NCBI GenBank assembly: GCA_934454035.1
Contig: CAKSFY010000015.1
Location: 1 to 29,975 of the forward strand
DNA from: an uncultured Clostridia bacterium
GTDB taxonomy: Bacteria; Bacillota; Clostridia; UBA1381
Length of the DNA stretch: 29,975 nucleotides
Reading direction: 5' to 3'
Below, piece after piece: positions 1 to 8,567 of the stretch; position 1 is the stretch's first letter, and every line of letters starts with the position of its first letter. The position numbers and the translations under genes are program-made. The notes under the pieces were generated by a model. The model saw only the letters and a list, made by a program, of their open reading frames with translations, did not search any database and was not told where the DNA came from.

Positions 1-795
1 ACTGCTCACTGGAACTGGAACGGCAGCGGTACGCCGCACAACAAACGCTCAAGCGTTATTGAAGAAAACGATACCGATTTGTACGGAAACAGACTTCTTT
101 CAAACGGAAGTTTTGTTATGAGTACAAATTCTCTTGACACATCGGCAAATACAATTATAATTAATATTAAGGATGCACCTATGTCAAAGGTGTACGGAAA
201 GCATATCGATGAAAAATTTGATTCGATTGTTGCCAAAAAGAATGTTATTGTAACGGGACTCAGAAAAGATGTCGGACAGATTCCGTCAATCGATAAGTAC
301 TACACTTCCGAGACAATCACCAACGGAGCAGGCGAAACGGTTCAGGTTCTTAATCCTCCTCAGGGAGCAATAACACTTGCCGAAACAGACGGAAAAGTGT
401 GGGCATTCAAGTACGGAAATCTGATGGTTCTTGCAAACGACAACTGGAAAGCTCACAACGAATATCTGACAGGCAACGGCTTTGCAGAAACAAAGGCAGG
501 ACTTAACAGAGCATATTATACTCAGAACGGTACTGTTTATGCAACACCGGGAACAGGTGAAAACGAAATAACATTTAAGTTTAACAACTATTCAAACGAA
601 GCTGTTTCGGGAACAGTCATTATCGCAATTAACAATAATGAAGAAATTATTGAGGTGCCCGTATCTGTTGCGGCAGGAGCGGAAAATACCGAAATCAGCA
701 AAACAATCAGCGTAGCAAGTGAAAATGTTACAAGCGTAAATTATTATTTCTGGGATAGCTTAAACGGCATGACGCCGATTATTCCCAAACAGTAA
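1..795 (+). CDS. C-terminal part of a large, probably exported protein (5' end outside window)
   Basis: The frame is open from base 1, so the gene starts upstream of the window; a TTG at 79 is internal. About 264 residues are visible. The sequence is rich in Asn, Thr and Gly, has almost no cysteine, and reads as beta-strand-rich extracellular domains. The last 90 residues (after the YYTQNGTVYATPG segment) have the alternating hydrophobic pattern of an Ig-like or carbohydrate-binding module. No catalytic motif is visible in this fragment and I do not recognise the family. The next two genes on the same strand are exported SLH proteins, so a surface or secreted role, possibly a polysaccharide-degrading enzyme, is the likely context; this is inference. 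The stop is TAA at 793-795, followed by a GC-rich stem-loop. Confidence 0.75.
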   Translation, partial: TAHWNWNGSGTPHNKRSSVIEENDTDLYGNRLLSNGSFVMSTNSLDTSANTIIINIKDAPMSKVYGKHIDEKFDSIVAKKNVIVTGLRKDVGQIPSIDKYYTSETITNGAGETVQVLNPPQGAITLAETDGKVWAFKYGNLMVLANDNWKAHNEYLTGNGFAETKAGLNRAYYTQNGTVYATPGTGENEITFKFNNYSNEAVSGTVIIAINNNEEIIEVPVSVAAGAENTEISKTISVASENVTSVNYYFWDSLNGMTPIIPKQ

Positions 796-805
796 ACACA
801 ATCGC

Positions 806-844
806 ATCGCCGAAAGGGGCGGCAGCTGCCGCCCCCGGGGCGAT
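806..844 (+). other. GC-rich intercistronic stem-loop
   Basis: A perfect 20-nt palindrome (816-835, core GGCAGCTGCC) is flanked by a second pair of arms, ATCGCC at 806-811 and GGCGAT at 839-844. It lies between the first gene and the SLH gene at 867. No run of T follows on the + strand, so it is a poor intrinsic terminator and more likely an mRNA-stabilising or processing hairpin. Confidence 0.6.
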
Positions 845-866
845 ACAAAGAAAGGAAAGGTAAAAC

Positions 867-2537
867 ATGAAAATAAGAATATGTCTGACGGCTGTTATTT
901 GCTCCCTGCTTTGTTCAATGAGCGCTCAGGCTGCGATATTGACAAATCTTGATGTAACGCAAAATTTGTCGGGTGACGGAACAAAGACTCAAATCACAAT
1001 TACGGGAAAAAGTCCGGATAGCTATGTTCCGCTTGCCGTGGTTAATCCGGGTGCGGATGAGACTTCGGCAGATCCTAACGGAGGCAATCTGATGAGTATT
1101 TATCAGATTTTAAAGAATATCAAGACGGACACTGACGGGACTTTCCTTTATCAATATACAGTTACAAACGGAAACGGGGAGTATACTCTAAAACTGGGTG
1201 ATGATTCTCCGGTTGTATTTAATATTATGTCCGAGGAGGACTTAAAAAGCTTTTTTGATAAAATATGTGCCGAGACAGACAATGATAACATGGCAAAATT
1301 GTTTTCCGAAAATGCAAAGGAACTGAATCTTTCGGAATTTGAAAATAATACTATGAACAAAAGCGCACTCGGGGCTGCAATTATTGCCGATAAGGATTTT
1401 GCGGACGTTAAGGCGGCAGTGGATTCATATAAGAAAAATGCGGCGGCGCTTATATTAAGCAATTCCGCAAACAAGGATAATTTCCCGGCTCTTTCCGCAC
1501 AGTTTGAAAAGATTCTGGAAATTGATAAATTTGAAGATTTCGATTTGTATAAGACATTTACCGACGGGAAAAAGACCGATTTATTTATGCATATTTCGGC
1601 GGCAGGCGTCACAGACTGCAAATCGTTTAAAGATAAAGCGCCGGAACAGATTGTTTTGACGCAGCTCGGATATACCGAGACATACGGAGAGGCGGAGGAA
1701 CTTTTAAAGAAATATCCGAATATAATCAATATTGACTGGACGGATAAGCTGAAAGGCATTAAAGACCCGACCGCCGTATTTAAAGGATTGAAGGGCAAAT
1801 ATTACGAGAACACCGAAAAGCTGGCAGAAGCGGTTGAATTGCTTGCAAAGGAACAGAAAAACGCAGAAAATAAGTCGAATAACAATACTACAGTTTCCGG
1901 CGGAGGCACCGGAGGCGGAGGAGGCAGCAGAACTCCTGCAACAACAGTTATCACTCCGTCAAAGGACGACGAGCCGCAAAAACCGCAGGAGGTATCCTTT
2001 GACGATATGAAGGATGCCCAGTGGGCAGAGGATGCAGTTCGCTATCTTACAGAGAAAAAGGCCGTAAGCGGTATGGGTGACAATAAATTTGAACCCAATT
2101 CATCGGTTACGAGAGAGCAGTTTGTAAAGACGGCGATTTCAGCTTTCGGTATAACGGACGGAGAAGACCCGGGCTTTGCCGACGCGGATAAGTCGGCATG
2201 GTACTATGACAGCATTTGCATAGCTTACAAAAACGGAATTGCTATGGGTATTGACGAAAACAATTTCGGTATCGGAAAAACTCTTACAAGAGAAGAAATG
2301 GCCGTTTTTGCCTACAGAGCAGCGAAAAAGGCAGGAATTTCTTTTGAAAAAGAGGCTGCATACGATTTTGCCGATAATGACAAAATATCGGATTATGCAA
2401 AAGAGGCAGTCGGTATAATGAGTGCAAACGGATATATAAAAGGTTTTCCGGACGGTACATTTATGCCGGACGGAAGCTGCACAAGAGCACAGATGGCAGT
2501 TGTAATAGCGGCAATACTGAAGAGTGCCGGCTTATAA
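867..2537 (+). CDS. Exported protein with three C-terminal SLH domains
   Basis: The 556-residue product begins with a signal peptide (MKIRICLTAVICSLLC..., likely cleaved after AQA near residue 22). A ribosome binding site, AAAGGAAAGG, precedes the ATG. Residues about 25-330 form an unrecognised extracellular region: a beta-rich start, then a helical part rich in Lys, Asp and Ala. A low-complexity linker with GGGTGGGGGS and Thr/Pro follows at about 335-370. Three SLH repeats fill the C-terminus, recognisable by their F-x-D starts, the (K/N)GI(A/V)xG turns and the TREQF, TREEM and TRAQM ends. SLH domains normally hold proteins to pyruvylated secondary cell wall polymers, so the product is probably displayed on the cell surface. 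The function of the N-terminal region is unknown. Confidence 0.9.
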   Translation: MKIRICLTAVICSLLCSMSAQAAILTNLDVTQNLSGDGTKTQITITGKSPDSYVPLAVVNPGADETSADPNGGNLMSIYQILKNIKTDTDGTFLYQYTVTNGNGEYTLKLGDDSPVVFNIMSEEDLKSFFDKICAETDNDNMAKLFSENAKELNLSEFENNTMNKSALGAAIIADKDFADVKAAVDSYKKNAAALILSNSANKDNFPALSAQFEKILEIDKFEDFDLYKTFTDGKKTDLFMHISAAGVTDCKSFKDKAPEQIVLTQLGYTETYGEAEELLKKYPNIINIDWTDKLKGIKDPTAVFKGLKGKYYENTEKLAEAVELLAKEQKNAENKSNNNTTVSGGGTGGGGGSRTPATTVITPSKDDEPQKPQEVSFDDMKDAQWAEDAVRYLTEKKAVSGMGDNKFEPNSSVTREQFVKTAISAFGITDGEDPGFADADKSAWYYDSICIAYKNGIAMGIDENNFGIGKTLTREEMAVFAYRAAKKAGISFEKEAAYDFADNDKISDYAKEAVGIMSANGYIKGFPDGTFMPDGSCTRAQMAVVIAAILKSAGL

Positions 2538-2603
2538 AAAATACAGGTAACTGTAAGAATATAAATCGCAAATTGATTTTAAGGCAGTTAAAATAAGGAT
2601 GGA

Positions 2604-2634
2604 GTCCGATGAATATCGGTATTATTCATCGGAC
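2604..2634 (+). other. Stem-loop between two SLH genes, inside a longer inverted repeat
   Basis: Arms of 12 nt (2604-2615 and 2623-2634, core TCCGATGAATA) pair perfectly around a 7-nt loop. A T-poor sequence (GGGGGAATTATTTTGG) follows, so it is only a weak terminator candidate. An outer pair of imperfect 15-nt arms (2546-2560 and 2663-2677, 13 of 15 complementary) brackets it, so most of the 163-nt gap may fold as one structure. Confidence 0.5.
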
Positions 2635-2700
2635 GGGGGAATTATTTTGGGCTGATTTTCGGATTATTACAGTTATCTGCACAAAAAACGGAGGTAGACT

Positions 2701-5271
2701 ATGAAAAAAATATTATCTTTTATTATGTGCGTGTGCCTTTTGCTGCAATGCATGCCTGCATTTGCAAAAACAGAGGCGGCAAGCGGAGCGGAGCCTGCAC
2801 TTCTTGAAAAGCTTGAGGTTCTGCCTAAGGGCAAAAAAGCGTCCGATAATATTACCAGACTGGAATTTGCCGAAGCGGCGGTAAAGCTTTCGGGAATGTC
2901 GGGCATAGGCGCGGAGCAGACTTATTATGTGGACGTTCCTTATACCGATGAAAGAGCGGCTGCAATCAATGCGGCAGCGGCAAGCGGAATTATGAGCGGA
3001 ACGGGCGGCGGAAGATTTGAGCCGGAAAAAAATATAACGGTAACGGAAGCGGTATCGGCGGTTGTAAATCTTTTGGGTTATTCCGAATATGCAAAGACAT
3101 TGGGTACATATCCGACAGGCTGGCAGCTTGCCGCATCGGAAATCGGGCTCACAAAGGGTGTTTCCGGTGCAGCGGATTCGGAGCTTTCTTTTGAAATCAT
3201 GACCGCACTTTTCACCAATGCATTAAATGCAGAGCTTATGCTTCAGACAAGTCTCGGCGAAGAACCCGAATATGAAGTTGTCAGCGGCAATACTCTGCTT
3301 TTAAAGGGTCTTAAAATAAAGACTGTAAAGGGCATTGTGCAGGGCAGCTATAAATCTGCGCTGACAGATTACTCATATGCAGGCTTCGGCGAGATTAATA
3401 TCGACGGCAGGGAATATAATATCGGCAGCTATAACACGGACGATTTAATCGGCTGCTATGTTACGGCATATTTTACGGACGATGACGATGAAGAGCTTGT
3501 TTTGATTGAAAAAAATGAGAAAAAAACAAAGGAGCTTGTTATCGGCAGCGACGATTTTGTCAGCTATAACGGAACGGAAATAGAGTACAGTTCGGAGGAT
3601 AAGGACAAAAAAGCAAAAATCGACAAGAATGCGGATGTACTTTTTGAAATGGCTCCGCTGAAGGCTTATTCAGAAGAAACTTTTAAATTATCAGACGGAA
3701 ACATTCGCCTTATTGACAATGACGGCGATGGGGTATATAATGTAATTTGTCTGAATCCGGTTTATACAATTGCGGTCAAGGCAGTCAATACCGAGAATAA
3801 ATCCCTGACAGGCTGGTTTTCGGATAACGGTCTTGATTTGGAGGATATAAATGACGAGGATATAACGGTAACCGAAGCGGACGGCAGTGCAATGAAGTTC
3901 AGCGATATAGCGGTCGGTAATGTAGTAACCTGGTCAAAGGATGCAAGCGGAAAATATTATAAGCTGATTGTTAACAGAGACGCGGCTGTTGAGGGAGCGG
4001 TTACGCAGATTTCGGCAGACAGTGTGCCGCACGTATCGGTTAACGATGTCGAATATACGGTTGCTCCGTCTTTCAGAGACAGCTACCGTGCGGATATGAA
4101 GGTAAGCGATAACGGTATTTTGTATATTGATTATCTGGGCAGAGCGGTAGGCTTCCGCACAGATAAGGGCAGCACTAAAAGCTGGAGCTACGGATATTTG
4201 TTAAGAACGTATACGGAAACGGACGAAGAGGAAGAATATTATTTAAAGACTCTGACCGAAAGCAATGTTGTAGAAAATTTAAAAATGGCAAAAAGGTTCA
4301 GTATTGATTTTCAGAATGTTCAAAAGAGCGATATGGAAAACGCTGTAGCGGCTCTTTCGGAGGGCGTAATCAGATACAAAACCAATTCGGACGGAGAAAT
4401 AACCAAGCTTGATACCGTTGAGCCGGATACCAATCCGGATTCGCTTACCAAAAAATACGAATCCGACAGTATAGGCTATAAGGGTCTGGGAGTAAATTCG
4501 TTCAGCCATATGGCAGCAATGGACGAAAATACGGTTGTATTCGTTACGCCTAAGGGCGGCGGAGCAGTTTCCGATTATTCCAAAAGGGACAGCAGCTATT
4601 TTTCAAACGATTCAAGCTATGACATAGTTGCCTACGGAAAAAAGGACGCCATAGTATCCGATGTCATTGTGGTAAGAAAAAATAATTCGGTGGATTCTTC
4701 TTCTGCGGAGTACGGAATTGTAAAGGAAATTTCAAAGGGACTCAATGAAGATGACGAGGGTGTAAATATCCTTTCACTCAGCTCTTTGTCCGGAACATAT
4801 ATAACAGACGAGGTATGCTACGTATCAAATGATGTAGATGTAAGCGGAATCACTCCGGGACAGATTGTAAAATATACCAAGAATGTCAAGGATGAAGTAA
4901 TTGCGCTCAATATCATGTACGATTACGAAAAGAATATCAAGAGCGGCTTCAGCGCCATAGGCTCGGATATCGGCAAATCCAGCAGACTTATGTACGGAAT
5001 GGCGGCAAGATTCGAGGGCGGTCAGCTGCTTGTTACGGATGATGATGTAACAGATATAGACTCTGCTGCCGTATCAAAGGAGATTATTAATTTCTCACTG
5101 TATTTGAGTCAGGGCAGAGTATATGTCTACGATACAGAGAAAAGAAAAGACCCGCTTCAAAAGGGCGGCGAGGGCGATATTTACGATTACGCAAGCGTCG
5201 GCAGCAAATGCAGCAAGGTTGTTGTAATGACAAGTATGGTTTGGCCCAGAGCAATTATAATTTATAAGTAA
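2701..5271 (+). CDS. Large exported protein with N-terminal SLH-like repeats
   Basis: The product has 856 residues and a classic signal peptide (MKKILSFIMCVCLLLQC...PAFA, cleavage near residue 23). GGAGG lies about 7 nt before the ATG. Residues about 45-185 carry SLH-like repeats (ITRLEFAEAAVKLSG; SGIMSGTGGGRFEPEKNITVTEAV; a third degenerate one at about 140-180). The remaining 670 residues are an acidic, beta-rich extracellular region with repeating short domains (for example VTWSKDASGKYYKLIV) and no motif I recognise. The SLH part suggests cell-wall display. The gene lies downstream of another SLH gene and upstream of a two-component system. It could be a structural S-layer-type protein or a scaffold; no enzymatic signature is visible. 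Confidence 0.85.
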   Translation: MKKILSFIMCVCLLLQCMPAFAKTEAASGAEPALLEKLEVLPKGKKASDNITRLEFAEAAVKLSGMSGIGAEQTYYVDVPYTDERAAAINAAAASGIMSGTGGGRFEPEKNITVTEAVSAVVNLLGYSEYAKTLGTYPTGWQLAASEIGLTKGVSGAADSELSFEIMTALFTNALNAELMLQTSLGEEPEYEVVSGNTLLLKGLKIKTVKGIVQGSYKSALTDYSYAGFGEINIDGREYNIGSYNTDDLIGCYVTAYFTDDDDEELVLIEKNEKKTKELVIGSDDFVSYNGTEIEYSSEDKDKKAKIDKNADVLFEMAPLKAYSEETFKLSDGNIRLIDNDGDGVYNVICLNPVYTIAVKAVNTENKSLTGWFSDNGLDLEDINDEDITVTEADGSAMKFSDIAVGNVVTWSKDASGKYYKLIVNRDAAVEGAVTQISADSVPHVSVNDVEYTVAPSFRDSYRADMKVSDNGILYIDYLGRAVGFRTDKGSTKSWSYGYLLRTYTETDEEEEYYLKTLTESNVVENLKMAKRFSIDFQNVQKSDMENAVAALSEGVIRYKTNSDGEITKLDTVEPDTNPDSLTKKYESDSIGYKGLGVNSFSHMAAMDENTVVFVTPKGGGAVSDYSKRDSSYFSNDSSYDIVAYGKKDAIVSDVIVVRKNNSVDSSSAEYGIVKEISKGLNEDDEGVNILSLSSLSGTYITDEVCYVSNDVDVSGITPGQIVKYTKNVKDEVIALNIMYDYEKNIKSGFSAIGSDIGKSSRLMYGMAARFEGGQLLVTDDDVTDIDSAAVSKEIINFSLYLSQGRVYVYDTEKRKDPLQKGGEGDIYDYASVGSKCSKVVVMTSMVWPRAIIIYK

Positions 5272-5280
5272 AAATATGAT

Positions 5281-5312
5281 CGGGACGGCATTATCTCCCT
5301 TTTGCCGTCCCG
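5281..5312 (+). other. GC-rich intercistronic stem-loop before the sensor kinase gene
   Basis: Arms CGGGACGGCA (5281-5290) and TGCCGTCCCG (5303-5312) pair perfectly around a 12-nt loop. The structure begins 10 nt after the SLH gene's stop and ends 22 nt before the kinase start. No U-tract follows, so it may attenuate or process a shared transcript rather than end it. Confidence 0.6.
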
Positions 5313-5334
5313 GCATACGAATCGGAGTGCACAG

Positions 5335-7029
5335 ATGAAAAAAATATATTCGTATTGGCTAAAAATGTTTTATGTGTATGCTATATACTTTATTGCGGCG
5401 GTTGCCGTTATTTTTGCTGTCTGCGCATATTCGTACAGAAGCTATACCATCAATGTAGCACTGGAATATTCCGAAAATCTTTTAAAGACAGGCGAGGTGA
5501 ATTTTGATACCGAGCTTAAGCAGTACGCAGATGTTCTGCACAATGTCGGGACTGAAAAGATAGCTGAGGTTACCGGCAAAAAGAGTGAATATGATTCGGG
5601 AGGCCTTTACGAGTATGACCTTTCGCAGGCATTGCAGGCATACGCCAACAGAATTAAGGGAGTAAGCGGAGTTGTATTTTTTGACAACGATATGCAGATG
5701 GTAAGCATAGGTACGGGTTCTCCGAAAAAATATTACGATAAGCAAAGAGAAAATCTGTCCGTTTTGGAAAAACTGGACGGGAGTGAAATATGGCGGTGTG
5801 ACGGCGAAAATATAATACTTTGCAAAAAACTGTATATTTATTTGTCGGAGCTTACGCCGATAGGATATATTTATGTTATTATAAACCCCGACGATGTAAT
5901 AAAATCCTGCTCGGAACTGAAGAAAACCGATGATGAGTTTATTATACTCAATGATATAGGCGAAATAATTTTGAGCAGTGATAAAAAGATGATAGGCAAA
6001 TCGGAAGCCGATATTTTTAAAAAGAATAAAAGTAAATTCCGATATAACAATATTAAATATTATATTTTTAAAACAAAATCCCAAAATTGCAATCTGCAAT
6101 ACGGATATATGATGAATACAGACAGTATAAACAAATCGGAAAATATTGTTATATTAAGGTTTTTGGCATTGGTTTTGATATTTGGAATAATAATACTTGT
6201 AAATGTTAAAAAAACCTACAAAAAACAGGGTGTGCCGATAAATGAGATTACAATGTGTATGAAGGAAGCAAGCGAGGGGAATCTCAAAAGCCGTACAACC
6301 TACAATAAAAATGATGAAATCGGATATTTAAGTGTCGAATTTAATAAGATGATGGATAAGCTGGACGAGCAGATTAACAAGATAATGGAGATGGAAATTC
6401 AGCTGAAAAAATCACAGCTCAAGGCTTATGAAAGTCAGATAAATCCGCACTTTTTATATAATACGCTTGACCTTATCCGCATGATGTCCATGACGGAGGA
6501 GGGAGATAAAGTTGAAGAGATAATAGTGGCGCTCGCAAGTATGCTGAGGTATAATCTGTCCTCCGAAACCGAGGTCAGAATATGCGACGAAATTAAAAGC
6601 ATAGAAGATTATTTCAAAATTTTGAGCATGCGGTTCGGTGATAAATTTGATTACAATATAGATGTTGACGACCGCATTGCAAAGTGTAAAATTTTAAAAT
6701 TTATTATTCAGCCGCTTGTGGAAAATTCGGTGAGGCATGGGATAGGAAAAACGGAAAAACCGGGATTGATTGAGGTTGCCTGCAAACTTATCGGGAACGA
6801 AATAGCAATTATAGTAAGCGATAACGGAGTAGGCATGAGCGAAGAAAAAATTGATAAAATCAAAAACAGTTTTAATTTGCCGGCGGAGGAGCATATAGGC
6901 ATAAATAATATTTATAAGCGGCTTACGCTTTTTTACGGCGAAAAAAGTATTATGGAAATCTACAGTGAGGAAGATAAAGGAACAAGAATTTTACTGAAAA
7001 TACCTTATACCGGAACGGATGGAGATTAA
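5335..7029 (+). CDS. YesM/LytS-type membrane sensor histidine kinase
   Basis: I chose ATG 5335 (564 residues) over an upstream in-frame TTG because GGAG lies 8 nt before it. A first membrane segment (about residues 12-33) is followed by an extracellular sensing region (about 34-265), a second membrane segment (about 271-291) and a HAMP-like linker (about 292-350). The His_kinase domain has its phosphoacceptor H372 in SQINPHFLYNT. The ATPase domain shows the N box (N464 in QPLVENSVRHG) and G box (D496NGVG). This is the layout of B. subtilis YesM-like kinases, which pair with AraC-type regulators and often sense plant cell-wall sugars. The partner regulator follows after 3 nt. The neighbouring rhamnosidase and rhamnose isomerase genes suggest a rhamnose-containing oligosaccharide as signal, which is inference. 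Confidence 0.92.
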   Translation: MKKIYSYWLKMFYVYAIYFIAAVAVIFAVCAYSYRSYTINVALEYSENLLKTGEVNFDTELKQYADVLHNVGTEKIAEVTGKKSEYDSGGLYEYDLSQALQAYANRIKGVSGVVFFDNDMQMVSIGTGSPKKYYDKQRENLSVLEKLDGSEIWRCDGENIILCKKLYIYLSELTPIGYIYVIINPDDVIKSCSELKKTDDEFIILNDIGEIILSSDKKMIGKSEADIFKKNKSKFRYNNIKYYIFKTKSQNCNLQYGYMMNTDSINKSENIVILRFLALVLIFGIIILVNVKKTYKKQGVPINEITMCMKEASEGNLKSRTTYNKNDEIGYLSVEFNKMMDKLDEQINKIMEMEIQLKKSQLKAYESQINPHFLYNTLDLIRMMSMTEEGDKVEEIIVALASMLRYNLSSETEVRICDEIKSIEDYFKILSMRFGDKFDYNIDVDDRIAKCKILKFIIQPLVENSVRHGIGKTEKPGLIEVACKLIGNEIAIIVSDNGVGMSEEKIDKIKNSFNLPAEEHIGINNIYKRLTLFYGEKSIMEIYSEEDKGTRILLKIPYTGTDGD

Positions 7030-7032
7030 GCT

Positions 7033-8487
7033 ATGTATAAAATGATTATCGTTGATGACGAGCAATACTCAAGAGAAGGCATGAAGAAAATTCTGCGCTG
7101 GGAAAAATTCGATATTGAGATTGCCGCAGTTTCCGACAGTGCAAAATCGGGAATAGAAGCAGCCAGGAAATATAAACCCGATATAGTCATTACGGATATT
7201 AAAATGAATTCCATGGACGGACTGGAAATGATTGAGGAAATTAAAAAGTTTTTAAAGTGCGAATTCATAGTAATAAGCGGTTATTCCGTCTTTGAGTATG
7301 CGCAAAGGGCAATAAATGCGGATGTTACCAACTATCTTTTAAAGCCTGTTTCCAGAGTGGATTTGGAAGCGGCAATATTAAAATGTATAGCGAAAATAAG
7401 AGCAAACACCGCACAGAGTCTTGCGGAGCAGCTGGGCAGCTGCGAATATATCATAGATATGCTGATGAATGAAAATATGAATGCCGGTGAACTGATTTCG
7501 TTTGACGAGTATTTTCTTTATATAGTGCGCAGCAAAAATGCGCTTGTTACAAAGTTTCATGATAAAATAGAAATTTTCCGAAAACTTGAAAATGCTTATA
7601 TTTGTTTTACCAATCAGTATGAACTTGCGGTTGTATCACAGAAAGAAAAAAACTTTGATTTTTTGGGGGATTGTTTTATAGGACTGTGCAGAGGAAAAGC
7701 GTCCGAAAGCTTTAAAAATGTTTATAAAAATGCTGTGTGTGCACTGAATCAGGCAGTAAGGGAGTCAAAGCATATCTGCGAATTTTCGGATAACACGGTC
7801 GTGTATATGAACGAATTCTACAACGACGCTTATAACGATATCGTGTTGCTTTTGGAGAGCGGAGATATTGAACTTGCGAAGAATGAAATTTTAAGGACAT
7901 TTCAGCGCGCAAGAAAAGAAAATGTGTATTATTCGGACATAATTTCATGGAGTGAGAAGCTTTTTTATACCATTCTGGACTTAATAAAAAAGGAAGCGGG
8001 AGCTCAGTGTACGGAGCAGGCGGAAAAGCATTTCAAAGTTGTTTTGGGCGACAAATCCGTGTTTGATTTTTCTGTTTGTGACTGCATATTGGATTTGTGC
8101 GATATATATGATACCGACGGAGAAAATATATCCGCTCACGGTAAGGACAAGAAAATAGAGGAAGTAGTAAAATATGTGGACGAACATTACTGCGAGGATA
8201 TTTCGCTTAAATGGCTGGCAAATAATTTTTGGATTGAGCATAAATATTTAAGTAAACTGTTTAAAAAGTATGTCAATGAGGGATATGTTGAATATATCAC
8301 AAAGAAAAGAATCAATGCGGCAAAAAAGATGCTTTCAGAAAGCGAACTTACCATTGCCGAAATCGCCGAAAAGGTTTCGTATGACGATACAAATTACTTT
8401 ACAGTGGTATTTAAAAGAAATGTCGGCATTACTCCGAGGGAATATCGCATAAAGCATTTTAAGGCAGAGGGGGATAATACACTCTGA
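7033..8487 (+). CDS. YesN-type response regulator (REC plus AraC-family DNA-binding domain)
   Basis: The 484-residue product has an N-terminal receiver domain with acidic pocket D8/D9, phosphoacceptor D55 (ITDIKM) and K104 (LLKPV). A helical middle region of about 250 residues follows. The C-terminus (about 378-478) is an AraC/XylS double helix-turn-helix, with SLKWLANNFWIEHKYLSKLF and then IAEIAEKVSYDD and the family end GITPREYR. It starts 3 nt after the kinase stop, with GGAG inside the end of the kinase gene, so the two are surely co-transcribed. It most likely activates the downstream rhamnosidase and isomerase genes and perhaps the surface genes upstream. The direct target is inferred from position only. 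Confidence 0.93.
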   Translation: MYKMIIVDDEQYSREGMKKILRWEKFDIEIAAVSDSAKSGIEAARKYKPDIVITDIKMNSMDGLEMIEEIKKFLKCEFIVISGYSVFEYAQRAINADVTNYLLKPVSRVDLEAAILKCIAKIRANTAQSLAEQLGSCEYIIDMLMNENMNAGELISFDEYFLYIVRSKNALVTKFHDKIEIFRKLENAYICFTNQYELAVVSQKEKNFDFLGDCFIGLCRGKASESFKNVYKNAVCALNQAVRESKHICEFSDNTVVYMNEFYNDAYNDIVLLLESGDIELAKNEILRTFQRARKENVYYSDIISWSEKLFYTILDLIKKEAGAQCTEQAEKHFKVVLGDKSVFDFSVCDCILDLCDIYDTDGENISAHGKDKKIEEVVKYVDEHYCEDISLKWLANNFWIEHKYLSKLFKKYVNEGYVEYITKKRINAAKKMLSESELTIAEIAEKVSYDDTNYFTVVFKRNVGITPREYRIKHFKAEGDNTL

Positions 8488-8503
8488 TATACGAAAAAGA
8501 CCG

Positions 8504-8532
8504 TTGTTTTTCGGAAAAATATATGATATAAT
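8504..8532 (+). promoter_or_regulatory. Candidate promoter for the rhamnosidase-rhaA transcript
   Basis: A perfect -10 box TATAAT (8527-8532) lies 17 nt after a weak -35 (TTGTTT, 8504-8509), in the gap between the regulator stop and the rhamnosidase start. A weak -35 fits a promoter that needs an activator such as the adjacent AraC-type regulator. Confidence 0.55.
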
Positions 8533-8567
8533 TTCAAAAAAAGCTACTGATGGGAGGATATATAGAT

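Noticed and set aside
1151..1798. 215-codon open frame on - inside the first SLH gene
   Set aside because: It is a shadow of a well-supported gene with a signal peptide and SLH domains on the + strand, and its product matches nothing recognisable.
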